NCBI RefSeq assembly: GCF_018389385.1
Contig: NZ_CP062698.1
Location: 2,545,501 to 2,609,500, forward strand
DNA length: 64,000 nt
DNA from: Anthocerotibacter panamensis C109
GTDB taxonomy: Bacteria > Cyanobacteriota > Cyanobacteriia > Gloeobacterales > Anthocerotibacteraceae
Direction of reading: 5' to 3'
Shown: in pieces, positions 9,419 to 18,539 of the stretch
How the letters are laid out: every line of letters begins with the position of its first letter
Position numbering within the stretch: position 1 is the first letter of the stretch
Made by a program: the position numbers and the translations under genes
The notes under the pieces: model-generated
The model's input: only the letters and a program-made list of their open reading frames with translations
What the model was told of the DNA's origin: nothing
Database searches by the model: none

Positions 9419-10858
9419 ATGCCGTATACCCCTTCTGTGGCTAGCCCAACCGACTTGCGTGCTCCCGTCATTACCAAGCTGCGCCAGGGGATCGGTGTTG
9501 GCTCCTTGCGCGTCGTTGTCCTGGTCGGCCTTGATACGCTGCTGATCTCCCTAGCTTGGAGCCTTGCTCAGGTGTGGGGGACGCCTGTCATGCCCCTCCA
9601 ACTTTGGAATGTCAATCAGAAGCCTGGATTACTGCTACCCATTTTGCTCGTGACCCTTGGCTTGGTGGCAGCTTCGGGCTTTTATGGCAACGACACCAAA
9701 CGCCGAGACCTCTGGGGTCTGATCAAAGTGCTCACCCTGGGTCAGGCGGTACTTTTGCTGGTCGCCTTCCTCTACCAACCTGGTCTACTGGTTATTTCTC
9801 GATCAAGTTTTATCCTCTCCTGGTTGTTGACGCTGATTCTGGTCTGTAGTGGTCGGATGGTCGTAGACTTGCTCATCCGTTATCTGCGTCGCCAAGGGGC
9901 TGCTCGCTGGCCTATCTTTCTCATCGGCCATCCTGAAGACACCCAGCGTGCTTGCAAGCTGCTTGCTACCCAGGAACGTTATAAGGTGCTCGGTCAGACC
10001 GATTTAGCGACTGCCTCCAACACCGAATGGAGCGCCACCCTCGAACATATCCGGCAGTTGGGCGTCAGCGAAGTCTTCGTCTGCTCCTGGCAAGCACTCC
10101 CCGAACCCATGTTTGTCTACTGGGACCTCCAGCGCTCCGGCATCCGCCTGCGCGTCCTACCCATGGGCCTCGAACTCCCCCGCCGCCGCGCCGAGGTCAA
10201 AATGTTGGGCTCCTTGCCCACCATCCAATTCGCCCTGCCCTCTATCATCGGCTCCGACTTCTGGCTCAAGCGCGGCTTCGATCTGGTCGTCGCCTCCTTG
10301 ATTCTGCTCGTGCTCGGCCCGCTCTACTGCGCCATTGCCCTGTGGATCAAGCGCGACTCCCCTGGACCAGTCTTCTATCGCCAGACACGCATTGGGCTCA
10401 AGGGCCAACCCTTCAAGGTCTGGAAGTTCCGCACGATGGTCTGTGATGCCGAAGCCCTGCAAAAAGAACTGGAGGCCAGCAATGAGATGAAAGACGGGGT
10501 GCTCTTCAAAATGAAGGAGGACCCACGCATCACGGGCATTGGTAAATTCCTAAGGCGCTACAGTCTGGACGAATTGCCGCAGGTCTTTAATGTGCTCGCT
10601 GGGGAGATGAGTTTGGTGGGGCCACGCCCGTTCCCGATGCGCGATGTGGAGCGCTTCAGCACCCATCACTTCATCCGGCAGGAGGTCTTGCCGGGGATCA
10701 CAGGGCTGTGGCAGGTGTCGGGTCGGTCGGACATAGTGGACTTTGAGGATGTGGTGCGGCTGGATGTGGCGTATATCCAGAACTGGTCGCTGGCTTTGGA
10801 TTTCGAGATCCTGCTCCAGACCATCAAAGTCGTCCTGGCGAAACAGGGGGCCTACTAA
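9419..10858 (+). CDS. Polyprenyl-phosphate sugar-1-phosphate transferase (WbaP/CpsE type)
   Basis: This integral membrane enzyme starts repeat-unit assembly by transferring sugar-1-phosphate from a nucleotide sugar to undecaprenyl phosphate. The N-terminal half (to about residue 280) contains several membrane helices and a soluble CoA-binding-like insert. The C-terminal catalytic half begins KRGFDLVVASLILLVLGPLY. It continues with VFYRQTRIGLKGQPFKVWKF, DELPQVFNVLAGEMSLVGPR and PGITGLWQVSGRSD, the standard bacterial sugar-transferase motifs. The chosen start is ATG at 9419, directly after an in-frame GTG. An intergenic gap of 200 bases upstream suggests its own promoter. Confidence 0.92.
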   Translation: MPYTPSVASPTDLRAPVITKLRQGIGVGSLRVVVLVGLDTLLISLAWSLAQVWGTPVMPLQLWNVNQKPGLLLPILLVTLGLVAASGFYGNDTKRRDLWGLIKVLTLGQAVLLLVAFLYQPGLLVISRSSFILSWLLTLILVCSGRMVVDLLIRYLRRQGAARWPIFLIGHPEDTQRACKLLATQERYKVLGQTDLATASNTEWSATLEHIRQLGVSEVFVCSWQALPEPMFVYWDLQRSGIRLRVLPMGLELPRRRAEVKMLGSLPTIQFALPSIIGSDFWLKRGFDLVVASLILLVLGPLYCAIALWIKRDSPGPVFYRQTRIGLKGQPFKVWKFRTMVCDAEALQKELEASNEMKDGVLFKMKEDPRITGIGKFLRRYSLDELPQVFNVLAGEMSLVGPRPFPMRDVERFSTHHFIRQEVLPGITGLWQVSGRSDIVDFEDVVRLDVAYIQNWSLALDFEILLQTIKVVLAKQGAY

Positions 10859-10927
10859 AGGCAGTCATCTTCCTTTAAGCTGGTCGTACCTGTTTTTTAG
10901 TCCTTGTATTTTTGTGCAGTGAACCCC

Positions 10928-13381
10928 ATGAACCCTACCTTTTACCTTTGGTCATCTATATCCAGAGCCAGCCTCCTGGCTCTAGCCGTTCTTATGGGCG
11001 GCATGGTCGAGGCCCAAACTGCGACGCCTGTCAGTCTACCTCCCTTGCGGCCCCTTCCTAGCCCGCCTCCGCAGCCTTCGTTTCAGACCCTACCCCTCCA
11101 GCAACCGAGCCCACCACTCCAGATTGATAATGCCCAATCCTCCCTCCAGGACCAGCGCAACAACGATCCGACAACCAACAGCCGCGGGAATGCGAGCAAT
11201 CCTAAACCCAAAGAAGCTCCGGTCCGAGAACGTAATGAATTCCAGGACCTGGTCACCTCTTCGCTGAACCAGGAATTGCCGATGTTCGGGTACAACCTGT
11301 TCACGGATACCCCTTCGACTTTCGCCCCTGTGGACCAAGTCCCGGCCCCTGCCGACTATATTCTTGGCCCTGGGGATGAAATCCTGCTCAGAGGTTGGGG
11401 GCAGATCGATGTTAACTTCAGCGCCGTCATCGACCGCAGTGGCAATTTCTATGTGCCGAAAGTAGGAAATGTCAGCGTTGCAGGACTTAAGTTCCGAGAC
11501 CTCCAAGGCGTCCTCAAAACCGCCATTGGCCGCAATTTCCGAAATTTTGAGATCAGTACAAGTCTGGGACAGCTACGAACCATTCCGGTCTTTGTGGTCG
11601 GGCAAGCCGCGCAACCTGGGCGGTATACGGTGAGTTCCCTGAGTACCCTCGTCAGTGCTATTTTTGCCGCTGGTGGCCCCACGACAAAAGGATCGATGCG
11701 CAGCGTCCAGCTCAAGCGCAATGGTCGGGTGATCACAGATTTTGATATGTATGACCTGCTTTTGCGCGGGGATAAATCTAAAGATGTCAACCTCCAACCA
11801 GGGGATGTCATCTATTTCCGGCCCATTGGTCCCCTTGCGGCGGTGAGCGGGAGCGTTAATAACCCAGCTATCTTTGAACTCAAGCTGAGCGCTAGCCGGT
11901 CCCGTCCCTTTACGCTCCAGGACACCTTGGTGGACGGTAGAGGCTCAGCACGCCTAGGCGTCCAGGCCAGCCAGAGCAAGAGTCAGGCTACCCTGCGCGA
12001 CCTGCTAGGACTGGCTGGGGGCTTGGGTACGACAGCTTCTGGGCAGCGTGCGGCGGTCGAACGTATTGCTGATCGAGCCCTGCGGCGAGTAGATGAATTT
12101 CCGCTGGACAACGACGGACTACAACGGGTGATCCAAGACGGCGATCTGATCACCATCCAGCCCGTTTCCTTGCGTTTTGAGAATGCCATTACGCTCAAGG
12201 GCAATGTAGAAAAGCCGTCGCGCTATTCCTATCACCCAGGGATGCGTATCAGTGATGTCATCACCAGCGAACGGATGCTCGTTCCGCGCTCCTATTACCT
12301 GGGCAAAAATCAGTTGACGCTACAGCCTAAAGAAACCCTGGCGCTGCAACTAGACAGTTCATCCGGGAGTTCTACGCCAGCGTCTGAGGATCTGCCTGCC
12401 TCACAGACAGACATCCGACCTGCACGATCCGAAGTCAATTGGGATTACGCAGTTATTGAGCGCCAACAGAAATCAGACCTCTCCACAAAACTGCTGGCCT
12501 TTAACCTTGGACTGGCTGTGCGCCAGCGCGACCCCGACCAAAATCTCCCCCTAGAACCTGGCGATGTCATCACGGTCTTCTCTAAGGACGATATCCAAGT
12601 CCCGAAGGCCAAACAGACTGTCTTTGTCTCGTTGACGGGTGAGTTTAATGCCCCTGGAGTTTATCAAGCACTCCCCAACGAAACCCTGCGCCACCTCATC
12701 TCCCGGATCGGGGGGGTCACGAGCAATGCCTACCTCTATGGAGCCAGCCTCACGCGCGTCTCTGTTCGTCAGTCCCAGCAGCGCAATCTGAACGAGGCGC
12801 TGAATCGCCTGGAGAGCGAGGTGACGACCAATGCCACGCTAGGGGCCAAGCGCAATGAGCAGCCTGAAGCCTTTGCAGCCCGCGTCAAGGGTCAACAAGA
12901 ACTGGTCGCCCGACTCCGTCAGGTCAAGGCCAAGGGTCGGCTAGTCCTCGACCTTGAACCGGAGCGCAATCGCCTGGAAGACCTCCCGGACATCCCCCTT
13001 GAGGATGGCGATAATTTTTATGTTCCTCCTCAGCTCGGTGTCGTCAGCGTGTTTGGTCAGGTCTACAACCAAAATACCTTCATCTACAAACCGGGCGAAA
13101 CCGTCAATTACTATCTGAATAAGGCCGGGGGCATCACCCGGAACGCCGATGGTGGCAGTGCCTATGTCTTGCGGGCCGATGGTTCGGTCTTGAGTAGGCA
13201 GCAAGTCAGTGGCGGGGGGCTGTTTGGCGGCGGCGGGAATTTTGAAGCGACCCGACTCATGCCTGGAGATACGCTGGTCATTCCTGAGGAACTCAATCGC
13301 GCCGATACCGTCGCAGATCTCAAAGATGTGGCCCAGATCATCTTCCAGTTTGCGGTGGCCGCGAGTGTTGTGTTGCGTTAG
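10928..13381 (+). CDS. Wza-like polysaccharide export protein with SLBB domains
   Basis: This large outer-membrane/periplasmic export protein has about 817 residues from the chosen start. A signal peptide (ASLLALAVLMGGMVEAQ) is followed by a proline/glutamine-rich linker. The polysaccharide-export domain starts near ADYILGPGDEILLRGWGQID and is followed by several SLBB segments, for example FVVGQAAQPGRYTVSSLSTL, TLKGNVEKPSRYSYHPGMRI, SLTGEFNAPGVYQALPNETL and SVFGQVYNQNTFIYKPGETV. The four or more SLBB units and the overall length exceed E. coli Wza (about 380 residues) but are common in cyanobacteria. ATG 10928 is preferred to the upstream TTG because it directly precedes the signal peptide. 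The wzz-like gene follows after 27 bases. Confidence 0.9.
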   Translation: MNPTFYLWSSISRASLLALAVLMGGMVEAQTATPVSLPPLRPLPSPPPQPSFQTLPLQQPSPPLQIDNAQSSLQDQRNNDPTTNSRGNASNPKPKEAPVRERNEFQDLVTSSLNQELPMFGYNLFTDTPSTFAPVDQVPAPADYILGPGDEILLRGWGQIDVNFSAVIDRSGNFYVPKVGNVSVAGLKFRDLQGVLKTAIGRNFRNFEISTSLGQLRTIPVFVVGQAAQPGRYTVSSLSTLVSAIFAAGGPTTKGSMRSVQLKRNGRVITDFDMYDLLLRGDKSKDVNLQPGDVIYFRPIGPLAAVSGSVNNPAIFELKLSASRSRPFTLQDTLVDGRGSARLGVQASQSKSQATLRDLLGLAGGLGTTASGQRAAVERIADRALRRVDEFPLDNDGLQRVIQDGDLITIQPVSLRFENAITLKGNVEKPSRYSYHPGMRISDVITSERMLVPRSYYLGKNQLTLQPKETLALQLDSSSGSSTPASEDLPASQTDIRPARSEVNWDYAVIERQQKSDLSTKLLAFNLGLAVRQRDPDQNLPLEPGDVITVFSKDDIQVPKAKQTVFVSLTGEFNAPGVYQALPNETLRHLISRIGGVTSNAYLYGASLTRVSVRQSQQRNLNEALNRLESEVTTNATLGAKRNEQPEAFAARVKGQQELVARLRQVKAKGRLVLDLEPERNRLEDLPDIPLEDGDNFYVPPQLGVVSVFGQVYNQNTFIYKPGETVNYYLNKAGGITRNADGGSAYVLRADGSVLSRQQVSGGGLFGGGGNFEATRLMPGDTLVIPEELNRADTVADLKDVAQIIFQFAVAASVVLR

Positions 13382-13408
13382 TCTTTTGTCTCCCGTAGGT
13401 AAGCTGCC

Positions 13409-14632
13409 ATGAAAAACCTCACCCAGAGCCAGACCCCGGCCTTAATCGAAGAGGAAGAAGGGTCTGGCATCAGTCTGCTCGACCTTTTCATCGTCCTGGC
13501 CTACCACAAAAAGGCTATCCTCCTCGCGACGCTAGGGAGTGTCATTCTGGCCTTGGGCTTGAGTTTCCTCCTCCCGGACACCTATACCGCTGAGACCACC
13601 ATCCTCCCGCCACCCAAAAAAGCCGCTGGGGCTTCGGCTTTGTTAGGTAGTTTGGGGGGGCTGGGCGACCTCTCTGGTTCTTTGGGCCTCAATGACCAGA
13701 GCAAGCTCTACGTGGGGATGCTCACCAGTCGGACGGTGGCAGACCGTTTGATTGAGCGCTTTAAGCTCAAGGTGGTTTGGGACATGAAAACCTTGGCAGA
13801 TACCCGCAAGGCTCTAGAGTCCTCAACCACCATCACAGCGGGCAAGGACAGCATCATTGCCATCGAAGTCGAAGACAAAGACCCCCAACGCGTGGCTCAA
13901 TTGGCTAATGGTTATGTTGAGGAGTTGTACAAACTCACCCAGACCTTGGCGGTGACTGAAGCCTCCCAACGCAGGCTCTTTTTTGAGAAACAGCTCAAGA
14001 TCGCCAAAGAAGGACTCGCTAACGCCGAAGTCGCGCTCAAAAAGACCCAAGAGAAAACGGGCCTAATCGAGATTGACAACCAAGCCCGCGTCATCCTAGA
14101 AGCCATTGCCACGCTCCGGGCCCAGGTAGCAGCCAAAGAGGTAGAGCTAGGAGCCATGCGAACCGCAACCACCACCCAAAACCCCGACTACATCCGCGTC
14201 CAGGAAGAGCTTAAAGGACTCAAGGCCCAACAGATCAAGTTGGAGCAGAGCCAGAACAAGCGTGGCGATATTTTTGTGGCTTCTGGGAAAGTCCCCGAAG
14301 CGAGCCTGGAATATCTACGGGCGGTGCGGGATGTGAAGTACTATGAAAAGATTTTTGAGTTTACTGCTCAACAGTTTGAAGTAGCCAAGATTGATGAAGC
14401 GCGGGATTCTTCGCTGGTCCAAGTTCTTGATCAGGCGATTCCTCCTGAGAAAAAATCCGGCCCCAAGCGCTTGCAGATTACCCTTGTCGTAGGGCTCGTG
14501 GCGCTTATTCTGAGTGTGTTCTGGGCCTTTGCCAACAGCGCCTATCAACAGATGCAAGCCAATCCAGAACAAGCCCTGCGCCTCCAGGAATTGCGCGGCC
14601 TACTCTGGGGCTCCAAAAGGGGTCGTTCGTGA
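13409..14632 (+). CDS. Wzz/PCP-type chain-length determinant, no kinase domain
   Basis: The 407-residue protein has a membrane segment near residue 38 (AILLATLGSVILALGLSFLL) and the Wzz beta domain with PDTYTAETTILPPPKKAAG. A long alpha-helical, coiled-coil region with many A, E, K and Q (about residues 180-310) follows, then a second membrane helix LQITLVVGLVALILSVFWAF near the C-terminus. Such co-polymerases set polymer length and contact the Wza-type exporter upstream. It ends shortly after the second helix, so the BY-kinase domain of Wzc is absent. A separate tyrosine kinase may exist elsewhere, or the system may be of the PCP-1 type. Confidence 0.87.
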   Translation: MKNLTQSQTPALIEEEEGSGISLLDLFIVLAYHKKAILLATLGSVILALGLSFLLPDTYTAETTILPPPKKAAGASALLGSLGGLGDLSGSLGLNDQSKLYVGMLTSRTVADRLIERFKLKVVWDMKTLADTRKALESSTTITAGKDSIIAIEVEDKDPQRVAQLANGYVEELYKLTQTLAVTEASQRRLFFEKQLKIAKEGLANAEVALKKTQEKTGLIEIDNQARVILEAIATLRAQVAAKEVELGAMRTATTTQNPDYIRVQEELKGLKAQQIKLEQSQNKRGDIFVASGKVPEASLEYLRAVRDVKYYEKIFEFTAQQFEVAKIDEARDSSLVQVLDQAIPPEKKSGPKRLQITLVVGLVALILSVFWAFANSAYQQMQANPEQALRLQELRGLLWGSKRGRS

Positions 14633-14701
14633 ACAGGGTGTGTGCACGTCCAATCCGTAATACACTGAAACAAAAGACGTGCCGGCATTTAGGGGATACC
14701 A

Positions 14702-16216
14702 ATGGTTAGCATCCGACCCGACGAAATCAGCAGCATTATCAAGGATCAAATCGCCCAGTATAACCAGGACCTCCAGGTTGCCAATGTGGGTACTGTTTTG
14801 GAGGTCGGGGACGGCATCGCACGTATCTATGGCCTAGAGAAAGCCATGGCCCAAGAACTGCTCGAGTTTGAGGACGGCACGATTGGAATCGCCCTCAACC
14901 TTGAAGAAGACAATGTCGGAGCCGTTTTGCTTGGGGATGGGCGCAAGATTCGAGAAGGTTCTCAGGTCAAAGCCACCGGGCGCATCGCGGAAGTCCCCAC
15001 TGGAGAGAGTCTGGTTGGTCGTGTGGTCAATGCTCTAGGGATTCCTATGGATGGCAAAGGTCCCCTCAGCGGCATCACCCCCCAACTGCTGGAGGCCATG
15101 GCCCCAGGCATCATCAAGCGCAAATCGGTCTGCGAACCCCTACAAACTGGAATCACCGCCATCGACGCTATGATCCCCATCGGGCGGGGTCAGCGTGAAC
15201 TGATTATCGGCGACCGTCAGACGGGTAAAACTACCGTCGCCATTGACACCATTCTCAACCAGAAAGGCTCTGGGGTCATCTGCATCTATGTCGCCATCGG
15301 TCAGAAAGCCTCGACCGTGGCCCAAATTTACGGCACCCTCCAGGCGAAAGGTGCGATGGACTACACGATTATCGTGTCCGCCAACGCCTCCGACCCCGCC
15401 GCCCTCCAGTTCCTTGCGCCCTATGCTGGAGCGGCTATGGGCGAGTACTTCATGTACAAAGGGCAAGCGGTCCTCATCATCTATGACGACCTCTCCAAGC
15501 AAGCCGCAGCCTACCGGCAGATGTCTTTGTTGCTACGCCGTCCGCCGGGGCGAGAAGCCTATCCAGGCGATGTATTCTACCTGCACTCGCGGCTTCTTGA
15601 GCGGGCAGCCAAGCTCTCCGATGCTCTGGGCGGGGGTTCGATGACAGCCCTACCTATTATCGAGACCCAGGCTGGAGATGTCTCTGCCTATATTCCGACG
15701 AACGTCATCTCGATCACAGACGGTCAGATCTTCTTGGAGTCGGACCTCTTCAACTCTGGAGTCCGTCCTGCCATCAACGCCGGGATCTCAGTCTCCCGTG
15801 TCGGCGGTGCTGCCCAGATTAAAGCGATGAAGAAGGTGGCGGGCAAACTGCGCCTGGAACTAGCCCAATTTAGTGAACTCGAAGCGTTCTCCCAGTTTGC
15901 CTCAGACCTCGACAAAGCCACGCAGCAACAACTAGCTCGGGGGCAGCGCCTGCGTGAGATCCTCAAGCAGCCCCAGTACACTCCGCTTGCCGTTTGGGAC
16001 CAAGTCGCCATTATCTACGCCGCCACCAATGGCTACATGGACGAAGTCCCGCTCAAGTCCGTGGGCAAATTCAAGGACCAGTTCCTCCAATACCTGACTA
16101 AATCAGTACCTGAGTATGCAACCCAGGTCAAAGCCTCCAACGACCTCAAGCCCGACACCGAAGCCCTCCTCAAGAAAGCCCTGACTGACTTCGGCAAGGG
16201 CTTCAAAGCAGCCTAA
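14702..16216 (+). CDS. atpA: F1 ATP synthase subunit alpha
   Basis: The 504-residue protein is the nucleotide-binding alpha subunit of the F1 sector. The beta-barrel start [15 protein letters not shown], the Walker A GDRQTGKT, the GQKASTVAQ stretch, the Walker B-like [13 protein letters not shown], and the signature [14 protein letters not shown] are all intact. An AGGGGATACCA ribosome site precedes the ATG. Cyanobacterial atpA usually lies between atpD (delta) and atpC (gamma) in the atpIHGFDAC order. Here it stands alone after the polysaccharide genes and is followed by its own terminator. It could be the sole displaced copy or a second copy. Confidence 0.97.
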   Translation: MVSIRPDEISSIIKDQIAQYNQDLQVANVGTVLEVGDGIARIYGLEKAMAQELLEFEDGTIGIALNLEEDNVGAVLLGDGRKIREGSQVKATGRIAEVPTGESLVGRVVNALGIPMDGKGPLSGITPQLLEAMAPGIIKRKSVCEPLQTGITAIDAMIPIGRGQRELIIGDRQTGKTTVAIDTILNQKGSGVICIYVAIGQKASTVAQIYGTLQAKGAMDYTIIVSANASDPAALQFLAPYAGAAMGEYFMYKGQAVLIIYDDLSKQAAAYRQMSLLLRRPPGREAYPGDVFYLHSRLLERAAKLSDALGGGSMTALPIIETQAGDVSAYIPTNVISITDGQIFLESDLFNSGVRPAINAGISVSRVGGAAQIKAMKKVAGKLRLELAQFSELEAFSQFASDLDKATQQQLARGQRLREILKQPQYTPLAVWDQVAIIYAATNGYMDEVPLKSVGKFKDQFLQYLTKSVPEYATQVKASNDLKPDTEALLKKALTDFGKGFKAA

Positions 16217-16240
16217 CCCGTTTTAAAATCCAACTTTTTC

Positions 16241-16268
16241 GCCCTCCAAAGTTTTGGGGGGCTATTTT
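16241..16268 (+). terminator. Intrinsic terminator after atpA
   Basis: GCCCTCCAAA pairs with TTTTGGGGGGC across a very short loop and is followed by TATTTTG. It starts 24 bases after the atpA stop. The stem allows one G-T pair, and the T-run is modest. Confidence 0.7.
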
Positions 16269-16310
16269 GTGGTGAGCATTTTTCCACTCTATTATGAGGC
16301 TCTTGAGTCA

Positions 16311-16877
16311 TTAATATTTCTTCCAGGTACCATCAGGTTGGCGTATGTAGTATGGCGTATTTTCTATAGAATAATCTTTTTCTCCTTCCTTCTCTTCCGC
16401 CTCTCTTCGTTTAGCTTCAGCCTCTGCTTCCATTTTTGCTATTTCAAGCTTTTCAACAGGATCTAACTCGATAGTTGCCATAGGGAGTTTGCCCATTTCC
16501 CGGAGTCGTGCGAATAGCTCAAACGTGCCTTCATGACCAGGGAGTCCACGTCTCTCTTCAATCCCTGTTGCCCTAGCAATTTTGTTCAGTTCCGTCACAT
16601 TCAAGGGGACTACAAACTCCACACACACCTTTTCCCAGACTCCCACAGCAGCGCGTACTTCAGCCAAAGCGGTCGCTGCCAGATAGCGGATCTCCCCATA
16701 GTGAATTGGGATATGAACGATGCACACGGTCTTGTCCTCAAGCAAAGGCTCAATGTACGGCAAGAGCCGGGGATCGTCGGTATTGGCTGATAAGCACCTA
16801 AGTGCAGAAGCCCGCTCCTGAGTTTTTTCACTCCTTAAACTCTGGGAAATATCCTGAAAATCTTCATCACTGAGCAT
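16311..16877 (-). CDS. HEAT-repeat-like protein, candidate immunity partner
   Basis: The N-terminal half of this 188-residue soluble protein looks like a pair of HEAT/armadillo helices (SLRSEKTQERASALRCLSAN, then DPRLLPYIEPLLEDKTV and IRYLAATALAEVRAAVG). The C-terminal part is a charged helix rich in A, E, K and R (EKLEIAKMEAEAEAKRREAE) ending in YIRQPDGTWKKY. It lies 55 bases downstream of the toxin-like gene on the same strand. Small soluble proteins in that position are often immunity factors, and HEAT-like folds occur among them, but this role is inference. A TAGGAGATA ribosome site precedes the ATG. Confidence 0.6.
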   Translation of the reverse strand: MLSDEDFQDISQSLRSEKTQERASALRCLSANTDDPRLLPYIEPLLEDKTVCIVHIPIHYGEIRYLAATALAEVRAAVGVWEKVCVEFVVPLNVTELNKIARATGIEERRGLPGHEGTFELFARLREMGKLPMATIELDPVEKLEIAKMEAEAEAKRREAEEKEGEKDYSIENTPYYIRQPDGTWKKY

Positions 16878-16932
16878 TATCTCCTATTCATTGCTAACGG
16901 GACGCGAAAGCTTGATAGCCTCAATCAACCTC

Positions 16933-17511
16933 CTAAGTGTAAGTTCCCTTCTCAGGTAGCCCTAACTCAATCCGGGTCTGCTTGCTGAGCGTGTAGATGA
17001 TTTTATCTCCTTTGCTCTGCCACTCTTGAAATCGGCTGTGCTCTTGTAAAATAATCTTTCCGACCAGCATGTTCTCAAGAGCCTCATCTCTTGTGGGATC
17101 ACAAGCAGCAATGACTTCCTTAGAGAAGCTGTCTTGCCAACGGGTCACCCGACCAATTTCACTCGCTAGAAATTGATACTCCGCTTCAAGTGCTTTGCTG
17201 TGGGCATGGAGATAATAATTTTCATTGAAATAAGCTTTCCATTGCGTATCTTGAGCATCCGTCATATTCCCACGCCCCATGAAATCAAACCCTGTGCGCT
17301 GCTGCATCTGCTGCAATTCGCGCACCTCAGTCAACTCATGCACGATGTAGCGTAAATCGTCAATCATTCCCTTCCCTCGCGCTAGCCGCCGCCAAGCATA
17401 GTAGTTCTCCGGCTCAAAGGCGATCCCCCGACTGTCAAAGTTGTAGCGCTTAATTATCGCCAACGATGCACGGTCAACGTTGACCCCCATCTGTTGAAGC
17501 GATTGCTGCAC
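16933..17511 (-). CDS. Downstream (-1 frame) half of a split polymorphic-toxin-like gene
   Basis: From the GTG at 17511 the frame gives 192 residues, but it is open upstream to a TAA at 17620-17622 and has no ribosome site at 17511. The open upstream part reads SKKEVEALQIELLATNDIGR and joins naturally to the gene before it through a -1 shift. The segment MIDDLRYIVHELTEVRELQQ (about residues 51-70) and the HAHSKALEAEYQFLASEIGR stretch look like a structured helical C-terminal domain, as in toxin tips with a conserved histidine and glutamates. No catalytic family is recognised. I read it as the C-terminal effector domain of the 17541-18185 product. Confidence 0.6.
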   Translation of the reverse strand: MQQSLQQMGVNVDRASLAIIKRYNFDSRGIAFEPENYYAWRRLARGKGMIDDLRYIVHELTEVRELQQMQQRTGFDFMGRGNMTDAQDTQWKAYFNENYYLHAHSKALEAEYQFLASEIGRVTRWQDSFSKEVIAACDPTRDEALENMLVGKIILQEHSRFQEWQSKGDKIIYTLSKQTRIELGLPEKGTYT

Positions 17512-17512
17512 T

Positions 17513-17531
17513 CGACCAATATCATTGGTCG
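17513..17531 (-). other. Perfect 8-bp hairpin downstream of the slippery site
   Basis: CGACCAAT and ATTGGTCG flank a three-base loop. The stem begins about 30 bases after the slippery heptamer, farther than the usual 5-9 bases, so a stimulatory role is possible but not typical. Confidence 0.5.
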
Positions 17532-17540
17532 CGAGTAGCT

Positions 17541-18185
17541 CTATCTGTAGTGCTTCAACCTCTTTTTTAGATTTTTGCCATTTAACAAAGTTAGGTTTGG
17601 CACGCCCACCGGACCGACTTTATCCGCCTGCTCTACCGTTTGCTCAGGAGTACTCAGATGCTCTACTTCTTTGGCTGCCTGCTGTGCCTTGACTTGCTTG
17701 AGCGCCTGATGGGTCAAGACGGCTGCCACCACATCCACGCCCACCACTGCTACTGCCCGCGCCAGATGCTCTGCTGCTTTTTCCAGATCCGCTTCCGTCT
17801 GAGCCTGTAATACCCCATTGACGAAGCCCACAAGGTCTTGAGCTATCGTGACCACTTCGGTGCCTAAAGCAGTGATGCCCACACCCAAGAGCACGAGGTC
17901 AATCACCTCCCCAATCCCTACAGCATGCGAAGCAGCCCAAACCCCTGCCATCCCCGCCAGCAGTGCAAGTGCTTCGGGGGCGAAGGGGGCTTCGACTTTG
18001 GAGCGCACCTGAGTGGGTAACAGGGGCAGGGTATGTTTGAGGACGGCACCCAGTTTTTGGGCGCTGTTCATCTGCGGGATATTTGACGTCTGCGGCAGGT
18101 CGTGTCTACGGGCGAAATTGCGGATGTGATGTACAGGGGGGTGCCAGGAAGAGGAAGAGGATTTATGACGTTCGTAGCTATACAT
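17541..18185 (-). CDS. N-terminal (zero frame) part of a polymorphic-toxin-like protein
   Basis: The first 60 residues of this 214-residue product are low-complexity and basic (HKSSSSSWHPPVHHIRNF). They are followed by a glycine/alanine-rich hydrophobic domain (residues about 70-165) including GIGEVIDLVLLGVGITALGT and AAEHLARAVAVVGVDVVAAV. That domain resembles the hydrophobic pre-toxin segments seen in polymorphic and T6SS/eCIS-type effectors. The frame stops at 17541, shortly after an A AAA AAG heptamer (17568-17562, minus) that would let ribosomes enter the frame of 16933-17511, giving a product of about 417 residues. Without a shift the short product would end in a basic tail. The family name is uncertain. 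Confidence 0.65.
   Translation of the reverse strand: MYSYERHKSSSSSWHPPVHHIRNFARRHDLPQTSNIPQMNSAQKLGAVLKHTLPLLPTQVRSKVEAPFAPEALALLAGMAGVWAASHAVGIGEVIDLVLLGVGITALGTEVVTIAQDLVGFVNGVLQAQTEADLEKAAEHLARAVAVVGVDVVAAVLTHQALKQVKAQQAAKEVEHLSTPEQTVEQADKVGPVGVPNLTLLNGKNLKKRLKHYR
17562..17568 (-). promoter_or_regulatory. Candidate -1 ribosomal frameshift heptamer
   Basis: On the minus strand the codons read CTA AAA AAG, which places the heptamer A AAA AAG in the correct phase for tandem slippage. This is the same heptamer used in E. coli dnaX. A -1 slip leads into the open frame that encodes the downstream half. The zero-frame stop lies at 17543-17541. Confidence 0.45.
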
Positions 18186-18539
18186 GTGCTCCTCATCGGA
18201 GAAATGAACAATATCGATACAAAAGTGCGCTGATAATAGTCCCGCGTATTCCTGAAGAGTAACCGTAATTTTACGAGGGAGGTAGAATACAGCTATTTTT
18301 CTGGAAAAATCTTTGGGAAGTGTGATTGGACATACTCCAATTCAAAGGTGAAGTGCACTGAGCCCTGACTGATCCAAAAGTATTTCGCAGGGCGCTTGGT
18401 AATCAAGGCATGTGTATAGATTATTCTTTAGGTCAAGTGCTCTAAAAATAGCTTATGCACATGCTACCTATGCTTGCGGAATTTTTTGTGTCCTCAGTCC
18501 AACCAGCTTTATCCCCCTTGAGTTATAGGAAAACTTGGA
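18186..18539. other. Divergent intergenic region, nothing recognised
   Basis: This 350-base gap separates the minus-strand toxin-like gene from the plus-strand ABC ATPase gene. It must hold promoters for both directions, but no convincing hexamer pairs, RNA genes or coding frames were seen. Confidence 0.4.
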
